A stretch of DNA of 64,000 bases from Amaranthus tricolor (taxonomy: Eukaryota > Streptophyta > Magnoliopsida > Caryophyllales > Amaranthaceae): positions 681,501 to 745,500 of the forward strand of contig NC_080062.1 of the NCBI RefSeq assembly GCF_026212465.1, in the 5' to 3' direction. The notes beneath the pieces were generated by a model, which searched no databases, was not told the origin of the DNA, and saw only the letters and a list, made by a program, of their open reading frames with translations. Every line of letters starts with the position of its first letter. Position 1 is the first letter of the stretch. Both the position numbers and the translations under genes were made by a program. Shown piece by piece: positions 46,143 to 63,066 of the stretch.

Positions 46143-47463
46143 GTATCGATTTTGGCAAATTATTACAATATCATTAGGGGGACTCTTTATATCCTCAATT
46201 TGATGTTCTAGTTAGAAAAGTTAGCCATTATAGTGAGCTTTTCTGTCAGGTCGACCTTAAGATTTGAGAGGCTCGGAACAAAATATTAATTATGTGTCTT
46301 TAATTACGAAATATATTATTATAAACCCCTAACTATTAAATATTAAAGTATTGTTTTTTGAATTTTTAGGATGGGGCCGGGGCACAGGCCCCTCTTGCCG
46401 ATTATAGGGACGGCCCTGCTTTGTGACAAAAGAAAGTAATGATACTAGGGCTAAGTAACAAAAGGTGACTTGAGAGTGATCCATCAAATTAAATAGGCGT
46501 CATTACTAAATATCAAGAGTCAATATCAACGCTTAAATTTGACCAACTTTTTATTAATTTTCTATTTCATAATCTATAATGGCCCTCAAGTAAATAAGAA
46601 CAATTTTCATTAAGTTATGTTGAATTTTCTTCTATACTTAAAAAACTGTTTTGTTTAATTCATTGATCATAATGCTTTATAAAAACTTAGGTTATTTATT
46701 GCAAGATGGCAAACAACGGAATATAATTGGTGACTGTTTAGGTTCTGACAAAATTAATTAATTTAAAATTTATTAATATTAAATTTTATAACATATCACA
46801 AATAAATATGAGTTATGACAGTTGAGTTAATTCCGCACACAAATATCTAAAATTCGACCCAAGGCTACTAAATTTAATTAAAGGTTAAGCATAAATAAAT
46901 AAAGTATTAAATAATAGTCATTTATGATCATATTACTTCATATTAATTAATATGACGTTGTTAACAAATAGTTTTTGATAAAAATGATTTGAACATGTCA
47001 TTACAAAGCTTCTTCTCTAAGAAAAATGCATTTATAGAAAATAAAATTGAATAAGAGTCTTTTCTCATTTATATCGGTCTAATTATAAACTTATTTTAAA
47101 TTGAGCTAAATAGTCAATCACCTAAATTAGTTAACACATTCACTTTCGTACTCAAAATACTCACTTTAGTTGTTTAATATTTTAACACATTATTTTAAAT
47201 GTTAAAACTAACATTTTAAATACTAAAATATTCATTTTTTAAAAATTAGATAGTCGCTTTTAGTACCATCTAATCTGTGAGACCATTTCATACTAGGGTT
47301 GCTCTTGGGGGAGAGTGGCATCATTACTACGTGGGCTTGATATCATTTTCAAAAGAAACAAGTTGAACTTTATAATTGGGCCAAAAAATAGGTGCAGGGA
47401 ACTCACTTTAACCCAAAAGGTTTAGCTACCAAGTTTTGTATTCATGTTCATACATAAGTTACC
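45826..47463. repeat. Segmental duplication, partner of 30201-31682
   Basis: This copy contains the kinase 3' flank at 46195-46240, which the copy at 30201 lacks. It therefore looks closer to the source state. No gene follows the kinase remnant here. Confidence 0.85.
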
Positions 47464-48149
47464 CTATATATATTTAAATGTATAGAATATCATAAAACGT
47501 TAATTTTGATTTTGAAACGCTAAAAGTTGTAATGTTCTTAAAACAATTACATCTATCACTAAACGCTACTTAAAATGTTATTTAGCCGAACAATTGCTAT
47601 TCACAAATTCCTGTGTGGAGACGATCTCACCATGAGACGTTCATCATACAAGGGTTGAATAGCCCAAATAATACAATTATTAACATACGTGCTTCTTGTT
47701 TTGTGGTCGTTTCACTGAGAAATACTTTTTCACAAAAATAGCTCATTATTATTTTATCCTTATTATTAAACTGCTATGCGGACAACACTCTAAATACGCA
47801 AATGATAACTCAAAAATAACCCAAATTCAATTAAGGCAAACCATAACACCAATTTTTCTCACTTGTAAGAAATCCAAATGAATAAATCAAAGTGAGTCAC
47901 ACCAACATTGCAATTATTTGTTGATGTTAGGAAAGCAGGAGACAAGAAGTTCATGCATATAAATCATTACTCTATTGATTTTAAATTAATTTGTGAACAA
48001 ACTATTTGCCATCCTTATCTTATTTGCCATCCTTTTTTTTTTACCCCTTTCTAGCCAAGTAAATATTGAATTTCAACAAACTATTTTATCATTGAAATAA
48101 ATTTATATAATTTGTCTATTTCTCTAATTGATGATTTTAAAATTCTAAA
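47464..48149. other. Intergenic, no gene seen
   Basis: AT-rich. The frame at 47696-47881 is unsupported. Confidence 0.5.
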
Positions 48150-48275
48150 TAAATACTTTAAGACTATAAGTGATTATTTTAAAGTTATAAGTGATTACTT
48201 TAACACTATAAAAATTAATTACCTTAAAATCTTGAATAATCACTTTCAGGTTATAAGTGATTACTTTAAGACGAC
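48150..48275. repeat. Degenerate 24-27-bp tandem repeat
   Basis: Units containing ATAAGTGATTACTTTAA in five or so variants. The related shorter array near 29262 and 32577 shares the CACTTTAA motif. The frame at 48112-48303 merely reads through the repeat. Confidence 0.7.
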
Positions 48276-48573
48276 AATGAATGTAAAGATGATCTCACCA
48301 TAAAACCATCTCATTTGAGAATTTTTGAATATTTAATGGAAAAATAAAAAAAGTGAGTATGTAATGATAATTTTCGGAGAAATAAGAGAAATATATACAA
48401 AAAAAAAAAAAAAAAAAAAAAACTAAATATCGTAGGTCAGAGCATAACTTTCAGGTGCTCAAATTTTTAATGTAAAATTACTCGAGTGTTACACCTCAAA
48501 AATCGTACTTTTAAATTTAAATTGATTGATAAAAATTATATGTCCATACTCGTTTAATTCTCTATCTCCAATA
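48276..48573. promoter_or_regulatory. Upstream region of malectin-like gene
   Basis: AT-rich with an A run at about 48399-48422. No clear TATA box can be singled out. Confidence 0.35.
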
Positions 48574-52371
<3,798 letters not shown>

Positions 52372-52420
52372 GGAATATTTGGTGCTATTCTAGTAGTCGC
52401 ACTCATATCATCAATATATA

Positions 52421-53650
52421 TAATAAACGGAGGAAGTAGAATTCTAGCCACAACCATAAGCATAATAAGTTGGAGCTCCTTCGACCATTGGTCTGATCAC
52501 GCACTTACCTGCTTCAGGCATGTCATGTATAGGTTCAAGCCATGTTTGATCTAGTACTAATAATTGATAGAATATATAACGTACATATCTTGAGGCTTTA
52601 ATATTAGTTTAAGCTTTTGGTTGTAACTTCAAGATATATTATATATTTTATTAGTTGATAAAATATTCAATAGAATATCCCAAGATTTTAGCTATTGATT
52701 TAGGTTAAGTATCCTATCATTAGTTCAGATAAGTTCCAATTAGAGTTAACTACCTAGATTGAATTTACTACTATAATAAAAATATTATTTTTGAGATTAG
52801 ATTTACTACTTGGAAAATATCTATTTGCTACTGTGTTGATCACTTTTGTGATTTCGAAAACCCTGACATCATCCTGGCCCTTCTATGTATTTTAAAAAAA
52901 TATATAACTGGATTGATTTATGTCTAAGTAGTGTAATGCTCTTGCGTCTTTTAAATTTGTTACATCATAATCTCCAATGTGATGACATTTTGGCTAAAAT
53001 ATAATAAAATGCAAAGAACAGAGGAATGTTTAATGGTTATCATTTACATCATTATTTCTTGCAAAAGTTTCACTAAACAAATCTTGGTTGCACATTGTAG
53101 GACGTGAACACGGTCTAACCAAAATCATGATCATCTTCATCATACTTGGTAAATTCATCATTTCCTATCCATCTTTGCTCTACTTAAGAAGTTTTAGATT
53201 TTCCTTTCAACTCTTGTTCGCAATTAGTAACTGTGAACAGTTTTGTGTTAAAAACACCTGCTGCCTCCTTTTTTTTGAACAAAGAAGACCTGGGATACAA
53301 ACCCAAATCTAACATCATATCAGAGTTTATGCATGTTAAAGTGTCCATTATTATTCACATGTATATCATTCAACATCAGAAAAAGAGAAATATGATATGC
53401 AAATTCATAAACTAGAAGAATAATTTCAACTACACTATAAATTATCGTAAACGTTCTTCGAACTTATAAGTAGAATACAAAAATTCAATATTCTAAATAA
53501 AAATTAAAAAAAAGTATCATAAAAAATTCTACCCAAATTAGAAACTAATTCAATTAAATTAAAAAAGTAAACTAATTTATAGAGAATTTGGACAATTAAA
53601 ATTAGCCTTGGTTATAACTTGAAATTCGGGCCTCCCATTTTGAATGTTTC
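52421..53650. other. Region upstream of LRK10L-type kinase
   Basis: Begins where homology to the receptor duplication ends. The extracellular exon of the kinase gene should lie here, but I can identify no clear cysteine-rich GUB_WAK-type exon. The frames at 53088-53415 show a hydrophobic start (MIIFIILGKFIISY) of unknown relevance. Confidence 0.4.
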
Positions 53651-55061
53651 GCTTTCATTTAATATTATTTTCTATATTCCAGCAAAACTATCAAACAACT
53701 TTACAAAGTGCAGTGGTATGCCTACCACATTTGTTGGTGTAGGTTGTGACTGTGATTCCAGCAAAGCTTATATACTCTTCATTTTTTTTTCCTAAGAGAT
53801 GGGGTTACATGTGAACCCCATGCTAATGAACTAGGTACACCTATGCTTTTACTGCAATTTTTATTTGAATTGTCCAGACTCATTATTTTCAGCTTGTGGT
53901 CTTACCAGTAAAGCTAACTCCTATGTGAATATTTTCTTTTCAGGAATTGGAATAGGCATATGCATGTTAATTGCACTAATTCTCTTGTACAAAAAAATGA
54001 ACTCGCTGATCGAGAAAAGTAAAGAAATTGAAACATTGTTGAAACAACATGGATCCCTCGGTCCAAAGAGACATACTTATGCAGATTTGAAGAGAATTAC
54101 AAACTCCTTCAAAATCAAGCTAGGTGAAGGAGGTTACGGTATTGTATACAAAGGAAAACTACATTGTGGGGATCAAGTGGCAGTGAAAATTCTCAAGAGA
54201 TCATTGAATCGAGATATGGATATGGTGGAATTCATCAATGAAGTTGCAAGTATCGGAAACACCAATCATAAAAACATTGTGAAACTCCTAGGCTTTTGTT
54301 ACGAGGGTTCAAAACGCGCTCTTATATATGACTACATGCCTTGCGGATCTCTTGAAAAGTTCACACATGGGGGCAGAGACGAAAACAATCAACAACTCTC
54401 ATGGAAAAGTTTATTTGAAATCGCGATTGGGATTGCAAGAGGGCTAGAGTACTTGCACCAAGGGTGCAACACGAGAATATTACACTTTGACATTAAGCCC
54501 CAAAACATTCTATTAGACGAGAATTATTGCCCCAAGATATCTGATTTTGGCCTGGCTAAGATATGCCCACAAAAGGACAGCATAATATCAATGTCAGAAG
54601 CCAGAGGAACTGCAGGGTACATTGCTCCTGAGGTTTTCTTCAAGAGATTTGGCGGAGTTTCTCATAAATCAGATGTTTATAGTTACGGAATGTTGGTTTT
54701 GGAAATGGTTGGGTGTCGAAAAAATATTGATGCGAAAGTGGAACATAGTAGTGAGCAGTATTTTCCGCATTGGATTTACAAGCAACTCGAGGAAGTTGAA
54801 GAGATCGATCAGATCGACACCACAAACAACAATGAGGGATCAGTACTCAAAAGGAAGATGGTTGTAGTAAGTTTATGGTGCATACAAACCAACCCCTTGA
54901 CCCGACCAAATATGACTCGAGTTGTAGAAATGCTCGAAGGAACACTCGACTTGCTGCAGATTCCTCTGATTCCATCTCTTGCTTCTCCTTTGAGATCACA
55001 CGAAATTTCTACCTCTCTAGATGAAATCTCATTAGGTGAACTTTTTTTATCCTCCATTTGA
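53651..55061 (+). CDS. LRK10L-type receptor-like kinase (membrane and kinase part)
   Basis: The kinase exon runs from 53944 (after TTTTCAG) to the stop at 55059-55061. It encodes a membrane helix (GIGIGICMLIALILLY), juxtamembrane KRHTYADLKRITNSF and a Ser/Thr kinase: P-loop GEGGYG, catalytic Lys in VAVKIL, HFDIKPQNILLD, DFGLAK, GTAGYIAPE and a full C-lobe. HFD in place of HRD is normal for this non-RD subfamily (LRK10-like, PR5K). An upstream piece at about 53681-53760 reads NNFTKCSGMPTTFVGVGCDC in one frame and could be the end of the ectodomain. The true start and the ectodomain are not resolved, so the gene may be 5'-truncated. Kinases of this group act at the plasma membrane in defence and development; the ligand is unknown. 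Confidence 0.75.
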
Positions 55062-55317
55062 TGTTCTAGTTAGACAATGTAGCCATTATAGCGGGCATTT
55101 TAGCTTTGTGTAAATGATGGTCTCCAATAAGTGCAACATAATTTGCTAGTTAATTCGCTTATGTTATGTTAGAAAACGATGATTATTGGTTTAATTTCAT
55201 GTTTGGCAAATCAATGAATTCAATTTTGAATTTAAGTCATTTCTACCATTGTATTAAAAGTAGATAAAGTTAAGAATTTGAGAATGATTTCACAATCTTG
55301 TCATTTTCAAATTTTTT
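55062..55317. other. 3' flank of kinase gene
   Basis: Native 3' flank (TTTGATGTTCTAGTTAGACA), also preserved at 46198 in the partial duplicate. It ends at the CACTA element. Confidence 0.6.
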
Positions 55318-55344
55318 CACTAGTGGAAAAAAACGTATCTGCTG

Positions 55345-55650
55345 CTCATCATTTGCTGCGGTTTTTGTTTATACGCAGCAATAAATTGGAAAAAGAATAA
55401 AAAAAAAAATTAATTAATTGCTGCGGTTTTAAGGCGTGACCGCAGCAAATACTCTGTATCACAATTAATTGCTGCGGTTATTCTATGGACCGCAGCAAAT
55501 AAGTTATTAAAAAAAAAAAAAAAAAAGCGAAGAAAAACTGTATGTGCAGACAGACCCTGCTCCGCACCCCGCGTAATTCTCCGCGTCCCGCGGAGTGCCA
55601 CTGTACAGTTTAATTGCTGCGGTTTTGGACGTGGCCCGCAGCAAATAATG
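55345..55650. repeat. CACTA subterminal repeats
   Basis: TTGCTGCGGTTTT or its complement CCGCAGCAAAT occurs at least seven times, direct and inverted (about 55349, 55373, 55421, 55440, 55472, 55491, 55615, 55637). In En/Spm-type elements such motifs bind the element's regulatory protein. Confidence 0.85.
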
Positions 55651-56453
55651 TTGGAATTTAAAGCGGTTTCCTTGTATACGCATAAAATTAAACCCGCCAT
55701 TCTCAAAACTCTTCTACAACGTACACTTTGCTTCGTTCTCTCAAACCCGTTGAAAAAACGCTTCATCTTCATCTTCATCTTCATCTTCTTCGTTGCTCTT
55801 CTTCATCTTCACAAACGTAACAGCCTTCTTCTTCAAAGTTCTTCATCTTCATCTGCAAACTCGAAAAACGCTGTGTGTTAACAGTTTCTTCAAAGTTCTT
55901 CATCTTCTTGGTTCATAAACCCACGAAATTTAATACTTGGGTCTTGTTCATCTTCAAAACCCACGACATTAAGGTATTTTTTCTCCTTTTAATTTGTTAA
56001 GCATTTAAGTTTTGCAAGATATTCATGAAAAAACTCGAAAATTGTGGCAACTGTTTGTATACTAATTTTTGTTTCTCTGTTTTTCGTTGTAGATAACATA
56101 ACCCACGAAATCAAGGTAATTATATTTATTTTACTATTTGTGAATTTTACATTATTCAAGTTTATGTTATTAGTTTGTTAAATATTTGTGTAATTTGTTA
56201 AAAATGTGGTTTATTGTTATAGTTATGTCTTTAACTATTAGAATTAGAATATGATTTTATTTACAATGTACTGCTTAATATTGAACTATGAAGTATAGAA
56301 TTAGAATATGAAGTATGTATATTTAGGGTTAAATAGATTTGGTATAAATAAGTATATATTTTTTAGGGTTAAATATGTTTGTTAGAAATAAGTATATATG
56401 TTTAAAAGTTGTGCATTAATTTTGTTTTGAATCAATTAATCACACTAATTAGG

Positions 56454-59400
56454 ATGACAAAAGATCGTTCTTGGATGTATGGAAGCATTGAATCGTCGGA
56501 ATTTATTGATGCCGTATTAGAATTTTGTAGTATTGCGGTTGAACATCAAGTTAGGACGGGGGGAGTTGGTTTTTATTGCCCATGTGTCAGTTGTGGCAAT
56601 GTATCAAAGGTAGATAGTGTTGATATCCTTAGGGAGCACATACTTCGACGTGGGTTTAGGCCTCAATATCATGTTTGGGTTTGGCATGGTGAGGAGGGAG
56701 TTTACAAAGAGAAAAGTGTTGTTGAGGACGTCAATAATGTGGCCGATGTCAATGATTAGGATGTAGTAGATCATGTTGATGGGTATGAGACAGATGAAGA
56801 GAATGTCGATGAGGATGTGGATCGTGTTGATGAGATGATGGAGGGAGTCGAGGATGAGTTAGGAAAACGTCCTCGTGTTTTTGACTTGTTGACAGAGGCT
56901 TCTCAAAAGCCTTTGTACCCTGGATGTACAAAGTTCACCAAACTAACAGCAGTGTTGACAATTTTCAACATTAAGTCAAAGTTCAATTGGAGTGACGCTA
57001 GTTTCACAATGTTATTAGAAGCGTTAGGTGAGATGCTTCCTGAGGGAAATTAACTTCCAAAGTCGACATATTATGCCAAAAAGCTCATGTGTCCTTTCGG
57101 CTTAGAGTACCAGAAGATTCATGCGTGTCCGAATGATTGTGTGTTGTATCGGAATGAAAACGAGAACTTAGAAGAGTGTCCTAGGTGTGGGTTATCGCGC
57201 TACAAGCGTAAAGGGGCTCGGGATGCTAAAGGGCCCCCGGCTAAGGTATTGAGGTATCTTCCAATAATACCTAGATTCAAGCGCTTGTTTTCTATAAAGA
57301 AAGATGCGTTAAATTTGAGGTGGCATGCAGATAGGGTGAAGAAAGGTCACTTGCTCACACATCCATCTGATTCTCCGGAGTGGAAGAGTATTGATAGGTT
57401 GCATAAGACTTTTGGGGATGAGGTTCGTAATTTAAGGCTCGGACTGTGTACGGATGGAATGAACCCATTCGGCAATCTTAGTTCTCAACATAGTACTTGG
57501 CCGGTACTTTTAGTGATCTATAATTTGCCACCTTGGTTGTGTATGAAGCGTAAGTACATAATGCTTTCGCTTCTTATCTCGGGTCCTAAACAACCTGGAA
57601 ATGACATAGATGTGTATCTTGCACCTCTCGTTGAGGATTTGAAAAAGATGTGGGATGAAGGCGTTTCAGTGTTTGATGCATATGCTAATAAGGAGTTCAC
57701 CTTGCGTGCAATGCTTTTATGCACCGTTAATGATTTTCCGGCATATGGCAACTTATCGGAGTATAAGAACAAAGGGAAGAAAGCATGCCCAATATGTATC
57801 GATGACATGGAATCCACGTGGATTCCTAAGTGCAAACACGTATTCATGCACCATCGAAAGTTCCTCCCACGAGACCACTAATATCGTAAGAAGAAGAAGT
57901 TGTTCAACGGGGAGGTTGAGGACCGTGTAGCTCGTCGACCGTTGACCGGTTATAAGGTTTATGAACAGGTTAAGGGAGTTGAGACTGTATTTGGTAAAAC
58001 GGGGCAAGTGCAAGGGGGTGAAGACCGATTATGGAAAAAAGAATCAATCTTTTGGAAGCTTCCATATTGGAGAGATCTACAGGTTAGGCATTGTCTTGAC
58101 GTTATGCATATGGAGAAAAATGTATGCGATGCCATACTCGGGACTCTCATGAACATTCCGGGTAAGACAAAGGATGTTAGGGCCGTGCGAGATTGGTTTG
58201 AATGTAAGGGTCTTCGTCCGAAGTTGTGGGCACATGTTAAGGTGAGTAAGAAAAGAAATAGAGCTGATGAAGTTGGTGGCAGTAAGAAGAAGATGAGTAA
58301 TGACAAAGTTTATTTGCCTCCATCTTGCTACACATTGTCCAAAGCAGAGAAGCAGACATTTTGTGAGTTTTTGTATGGCATTAAGGTTCCGTCTGGGTAC
58401 TCATCCAACATGAAGAGATTTGTGAGCCTAAATGGTGAGCTGAAGTTGGGAAGCATGAAATCTCACGATTGCCATGTAATGATGCAAGTGTTCTAACCAA
58501 TTGCAATCCGTTGAATACTGCCAAAACATGTGAGATATGCTATTACCGAGCTATGTTCGTTCTTCAACACAATTTGTAGTAAAGTTATTGATCCCTTCAA
58601 ACTTGATGCACTTCAACTCGACGTGATTGTAACTTTATGCAAGTTTGAGATGTATTTTCCACCTTCTTTCTTTGACATAATGGTTCATCTTATTGTCCAT
58701 CTCGTTCGTGAGATCAAGCTTTTGGGTCCAGTTTTTTTAAGGTGGTGTTATGCTTTTGAAAGACACATGGGTGTTTTACAAAACAAGGTGAGGAATCCAG
58801 CACAACCCGAGGGGAGTATGATTCAAGGCACTGTGAGCGATGAGATTAGTAACTTTATAGCCGAGTATTTGGCCATGGCAAAGCCTATTGGACTTCCCAC
58901 CTCTAGACATGAAGGAAGGCTTGAGGGAAAAGGAACAATTGGCTCCAAATCGGTCACAGCTCCTCGAGAAAGCCTTCTACAAGCACACTTGTATGTGTTG
59001 CATCATATTCCGAAAGTTCATCCTTTTTTGAGTGAGCATTTTGATATATTGCGCGCAAAACATCCTTCTAAAGGCGATAGGGCATTGATGCAGTTGCATA
59101 ACAAGACGTTTATTAATTGGTTTCATAATCGAGTAATATGCGAAGAACTCAAGGGTGTATCCGAAATTGTTAAGTGGTTAGCTTTTAGTCCGCGTGATGA
59201 TGTCAACAAATATGAGGGTTACGATGTCAATGGCTTCACATTTTGAACTGAGGGTCAAGACAAGAAGTCATCGTATCTACAGAATAGTGGGGTTTCTATT
59301 TTGGCGTCATCTACATTTTACGCGAGTGCGAAGGATCAAGCGCCGGTTGATGCTAAATTGGTATACTATGGGCGGGTACATGAAATATGGGAGCTTGACT

Positions 59401-59759
59401 ACTCTACTTTCAATATTGGTCTTTTCAAATGTAAGTGGGTAGATAATAATCGACGATGCATAAAAAATGACGACCCTTGTGGATTCACTCTTGTAGACTT
59501 AGCTCGTTTGCGTGATAGTGAGGAGCCATTCATACTAGCCACACAAGCCAAGCAAGTATTCTACATTGTAGACCCGTCTGATAAAAAATGGTCTATTGTT
59601 GTACCGGGAAAAAGAAGCATCCTTGGTATAGGTGATGTTGAGGATAAGGAAGAATATGAAGCTTTTGAAGACTCCCCTCCCTTTATCAATTCAAAATCAG
59701 TGGATCAAGATGATGTAGATGATGTAGATGTTGGTTATATGCGTGAGGAATACATTTGA
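56454..59759 (+). pseudogene. CACTA tnp2-type transposase, multiple stops
   Basis: One continuous frame of about 1100 codons. In order: transposase-associated zinc region (SWMYGSIESSEFIDAVLEFC, CPCVSCGN), the tnp2 catalytic part (CPNDCVLYRNENENLEECP, LRLGLCTDGMNPFG, GPKQPGNDIDVYL, LLCTVNDFPAYGNLS), LDVMHMEKNVCDAILGTLMN, a DUF4218 region (VIDPFKLDALQLDVIVTLCK, LGPVFLRWCYAFERHMG) and a DUF4216 region (YYGRVHEIWELDYS). In-frame stops stand at 56757, 57051, 57879, 58494, 58515 and 59244, yet no frameshift occurs over 3.3 kb. The natural end is 59757. No spliceable way around the stops is evident. The enzyme cannot be made from this copy. Confidence 0.92.
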
Positions 59760-59799
59760 ATTAAGTGATTCACAAGGTATGAATTTAAAGCTTTTTAAA

Positions 59800-59935
59800 G
59801 TTTTTTTGGCACTTGGTTTGTTTTGCATGAAACTTTGCACATAACACTATTTGTTATATATTATTGTGTTGAACGTATTAGAATTGTAAATCATAGTCAT
59901 ATTCTTAATATTACTTAGCTTATGTTTTAATATAT
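59800..59935 (+). repeat. Single copy related to the 169-bp repeat
   Basis: TTGGTTTGTTTTGCATGAAACTT and the following CACTATTTGTTATATATTATTGTGTTGAA match the repeat unit of 63067-64000 at roughly 80 percent. It lies between the two CACTA genes. Confidence 0.75.
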
Positions 59936-59968
59936 TTCTATTCATACTCTTTCAGGTATTGATATACA

Positions 59969-62900
59969 ATGCATCTATTCAGAGACGAAATTGTCCCCGA
60001 GATTGAGACCTCGGATAATGAGCATCGTAGTTATGACAGCGAAGAGGACCAAATTGTGAGATACGAGCGTATGGCTGAAGACGCTCCACCGATTGACAAT
60101 GATTTTGAGACTGAAGACGCCCCACCAATGGATGCTCCACTACCACTAAGAAAAGGAAAGGGCGAGGTCCTACGAAAAACCTCAAAGTCACAGAACCCAT
60201 GCATTTGGAATACAATGCATTGGGTCAACCCTGTGGAAAATGGCGTAGGCAATATGGAAAACAAGTGGGCCTATGTATCCGCAAGATTTCCATATTGCAC
60301 GCATGGAACGAGGTTCCAGAGGGTTTGAAGAACTCTCTATAGAATGATACTGTGGTAAGCAACTTTACTATTTTTACTCATTTAGTTTCATTTTAAAATT
60401 AATTTAATTGACACTAATAAATATAATTTTTTTTGTAGAATCTTTTCCACATCGAGAGCGATGAGGACAAGAAGAATGTGTTTCTTTCAGCTGTTGCTGA
60501 AAGATTTAGAGATTTCAAATCCAAGCTAGTAACTGGCTGGATTACGAAGAGGCGTGCCCGTACGACCAAAAAGGTCAAAACGGGAAACGAAGGTGGAGAG
60601 CAATCACCTTCGAAGATGCCCTACGAAATATGGGGTCACATATCAAAGAGGGATTGGGAGGCCTTTGTTGCCAAAAGAACAACTCCCATAGAAGTTGTAA
60701 GTATTTCATATTATATTATTGTTTTTGATTTGAATTTACTTCTTTTGATTCAGTCATTAAACTAATGCATGACATTCGATTTCTATTGATTAATTAGGAA
60801 AAGCGTGGTAAAGCTTCTGATTCTGCAAGCAAAAGGAAGTTTTACCATCGCTTGGGCCAAAAAACGTACGATGAGGTCCGAAAAGAGTGGGTGGATGCGG
60901 GTTTATACCCCAATCAAAGTTCATCCACGCCCTCATCTACGACTACCTCCGCATCCGTGAATACTCCTGCTGGAGATCGGGTGCGTGATTGGTATTGCGG
61001 GCTTCATTCCCGAGATGCAAGTGGTAAATTTACAATTAATGATCCGGGAACGAAGAAGGTTGCTGAGGCTGTGGTGAGTTTTGAAATTATTAAGTATATT
61101 CTTGATTTGATTTGTATTCTTTGGCATTGATTTACTTATACTAATTGCTATATATGTCACTTTTTATTTGAACAGATGGGCTGGAAGGAAAAAGAAGCAA
61201 CGGGGGAGTTCACCCCAAGAGGCAATGTTGACGCATTGCATATGGTCTTAGGGAAAGACCACAGTGGGCGGGTAGTCGGAAAGGGAGGCGTCCGCGTGGG
61301 GTTACAGAAGGCATTCGGCAAAGAATGTGTTGCTACTCAATCCCGAACGACGCTGCGGGATGAAGTAGCAACCCTCCGAGCAGAGATTACGAAGGACGTT
61401 CTCACCAAACTGGCCGTCGTGTTGCAGAAGATGGGAGCACCCGTTGTTGACTTGGCAAACCTGATTGTCGAGGATCAGGAAAGTCAACATGGGGATCCTA
61501 ATGCTTCGGTCGAGCCAACACCTGAGCCCATTACCCCCGTAGCACCCCAGCTCATTACTAATACCCCTGAAGGGGAAAACCCCACACCGGAGAACATAAA
61601 CTCCGTTGCTCAAAATCCGGAGCCAACTCCGGTGCCAGTGCTACAGGTACATAGTTTTTAAATATATAAGCACTTATTAATTTAAATTGCAATGCGTTTT
61701 AATATTTTATTATGATGCTTATTATACTAAACGACACAATTTTCAGGAGGCGACTCCTTGTTCTCTTTTGCTGCCTCAGTTAGGTGTTGCTAGGGATGGC
61801 GACTTAACTGAGGTTGCATATGGTGTGGCCCAGCCAAACAAAGAGGGCCAAACAGTGCATTCAATGCCTGTTACAAGTGGCCACATCAGTGTGGCCGTGG
61901 AAACTATTGTAAAGGGGTTTGAAGATTTCTCACTCCCGGTTCCAACGCCAGCATGGAGCCTTGAGAAACTATCAGACGCCCTAGGTAGTTTCGTCACATG
62001 GCCATATGCTTGGGTCCGATTCACTAACATGGTAAGAATCATTTGTACCTTATTTTTTTTATTTTTTTTAATTGCATGCTCACACTAATTTAATTGTATA
62101 AATTGAAATAGCAAAAGAGTCCAAAGGGATCTTGGAGAGAGGTCGATTCCTCAGCAAAGGTGTCGACTGGCTCAAAGTCGATGCCAAGCACTCCAATTTT
62201 GACTGATGAGGAGCTAAAAGATCTCTCTCAAGATTGCAAATGGCTGCATTATTGTGCATCTCGCATAAGTGAGGAGGACCCACTCATTCTGAACCTGCTG
62301 AAGGAGCAATACTGCTTTTTAGAGAGCCCGTTTGTAATTATTGGTCCTAGTGACATCGGGCAATTTTTGAGAGGAGAGATGCTGAACGTAGCTCTTTTCC
62401 ATGTCTACATGAGGTGATTTTCATTATCTTACAAGTTAGGCATTGTTGTTTAATTGCTTTAATAACCGAATTACTAACAAAATTTTCTTATTTGTGAGTT
62501 TAGTGCGGCTTACGAGGAGCTAAATTCTTGCGAACCTCCAATAAAAATTGGATGGTTTTGTCCAGAGTCGATTTCGAGTAGTAAATGTGTAAATGATCCA
62601 GATGACGTCAGAGTATACATTGAGACTGCTTTGATTAATTCCCTTGCATCTAAACACACGTTCATTCTGGCTCCATATGTGGAAGAGTAAGTATTATTTT
62701 TGAAATTGAACTTATCTTTTGATTTTTAAAGTCACCTAATCTCTAATTTGTTGATTTTAAATTTGCGTTTGTAGTTTGCATTGGATACTTTTGGTCATAT
62801 GTCCTTTAACGAACACTGTGCACGTCTTCGACTCATTACAAAAACCTCAAAGCCCGCCTCGCAACACAAAATTCAAAGCGTTGTTGAATGCGTACGTAAT

Positions 62901-63055
62901 ATTAATTATTTTACCAATTTGATTTAATTAAGTGTTTTATATATATATATATAAATAGTATTACTTTTCCCATGCGTTTCAGCACAATGAAAAAAGTGCG
63001 TGGACAAATGGGATCTACATCCAGAGCCACATTTCCAAAATGGACAGCAATAAAG
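59969..63055 (+). CDS. CACTA second gene: plant transposase domain plus Ulp1-like protease
   Basis: Nine exons: 59969-60354, 60439-60696, 60798-61073, 61176-61646, 61747-62031, 62112-62413, 62504-62696, 62775-62891 and 62993-63055, with phases agreeing at the joins I checked. The first four carry a Transposase_24 (Ptta/En/Spm) region: YNALGQPCGKWRRQYGKQVG, KRKFYHRLGQKTYDEVRKEW, DALHMVLGKDHSGRVVGKGG, followed by a coiled stretch. Exons 7-9 carry a Ulp1/C48-like cysteine protease part: LHWILLVICP with the catalytic His and VHVFDSL with the Asp. The Cys motif should lie in the next exon, beyond the window. Defects: a frameshift in an A-rich run near 60150 and a TAG at 60339-60341 where the family has Trp (SLWND). 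The ATG at 59969 is therefore uncertain. Confidence 0.8.
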
Positions 63056-63066
63056 GTACACAAATT

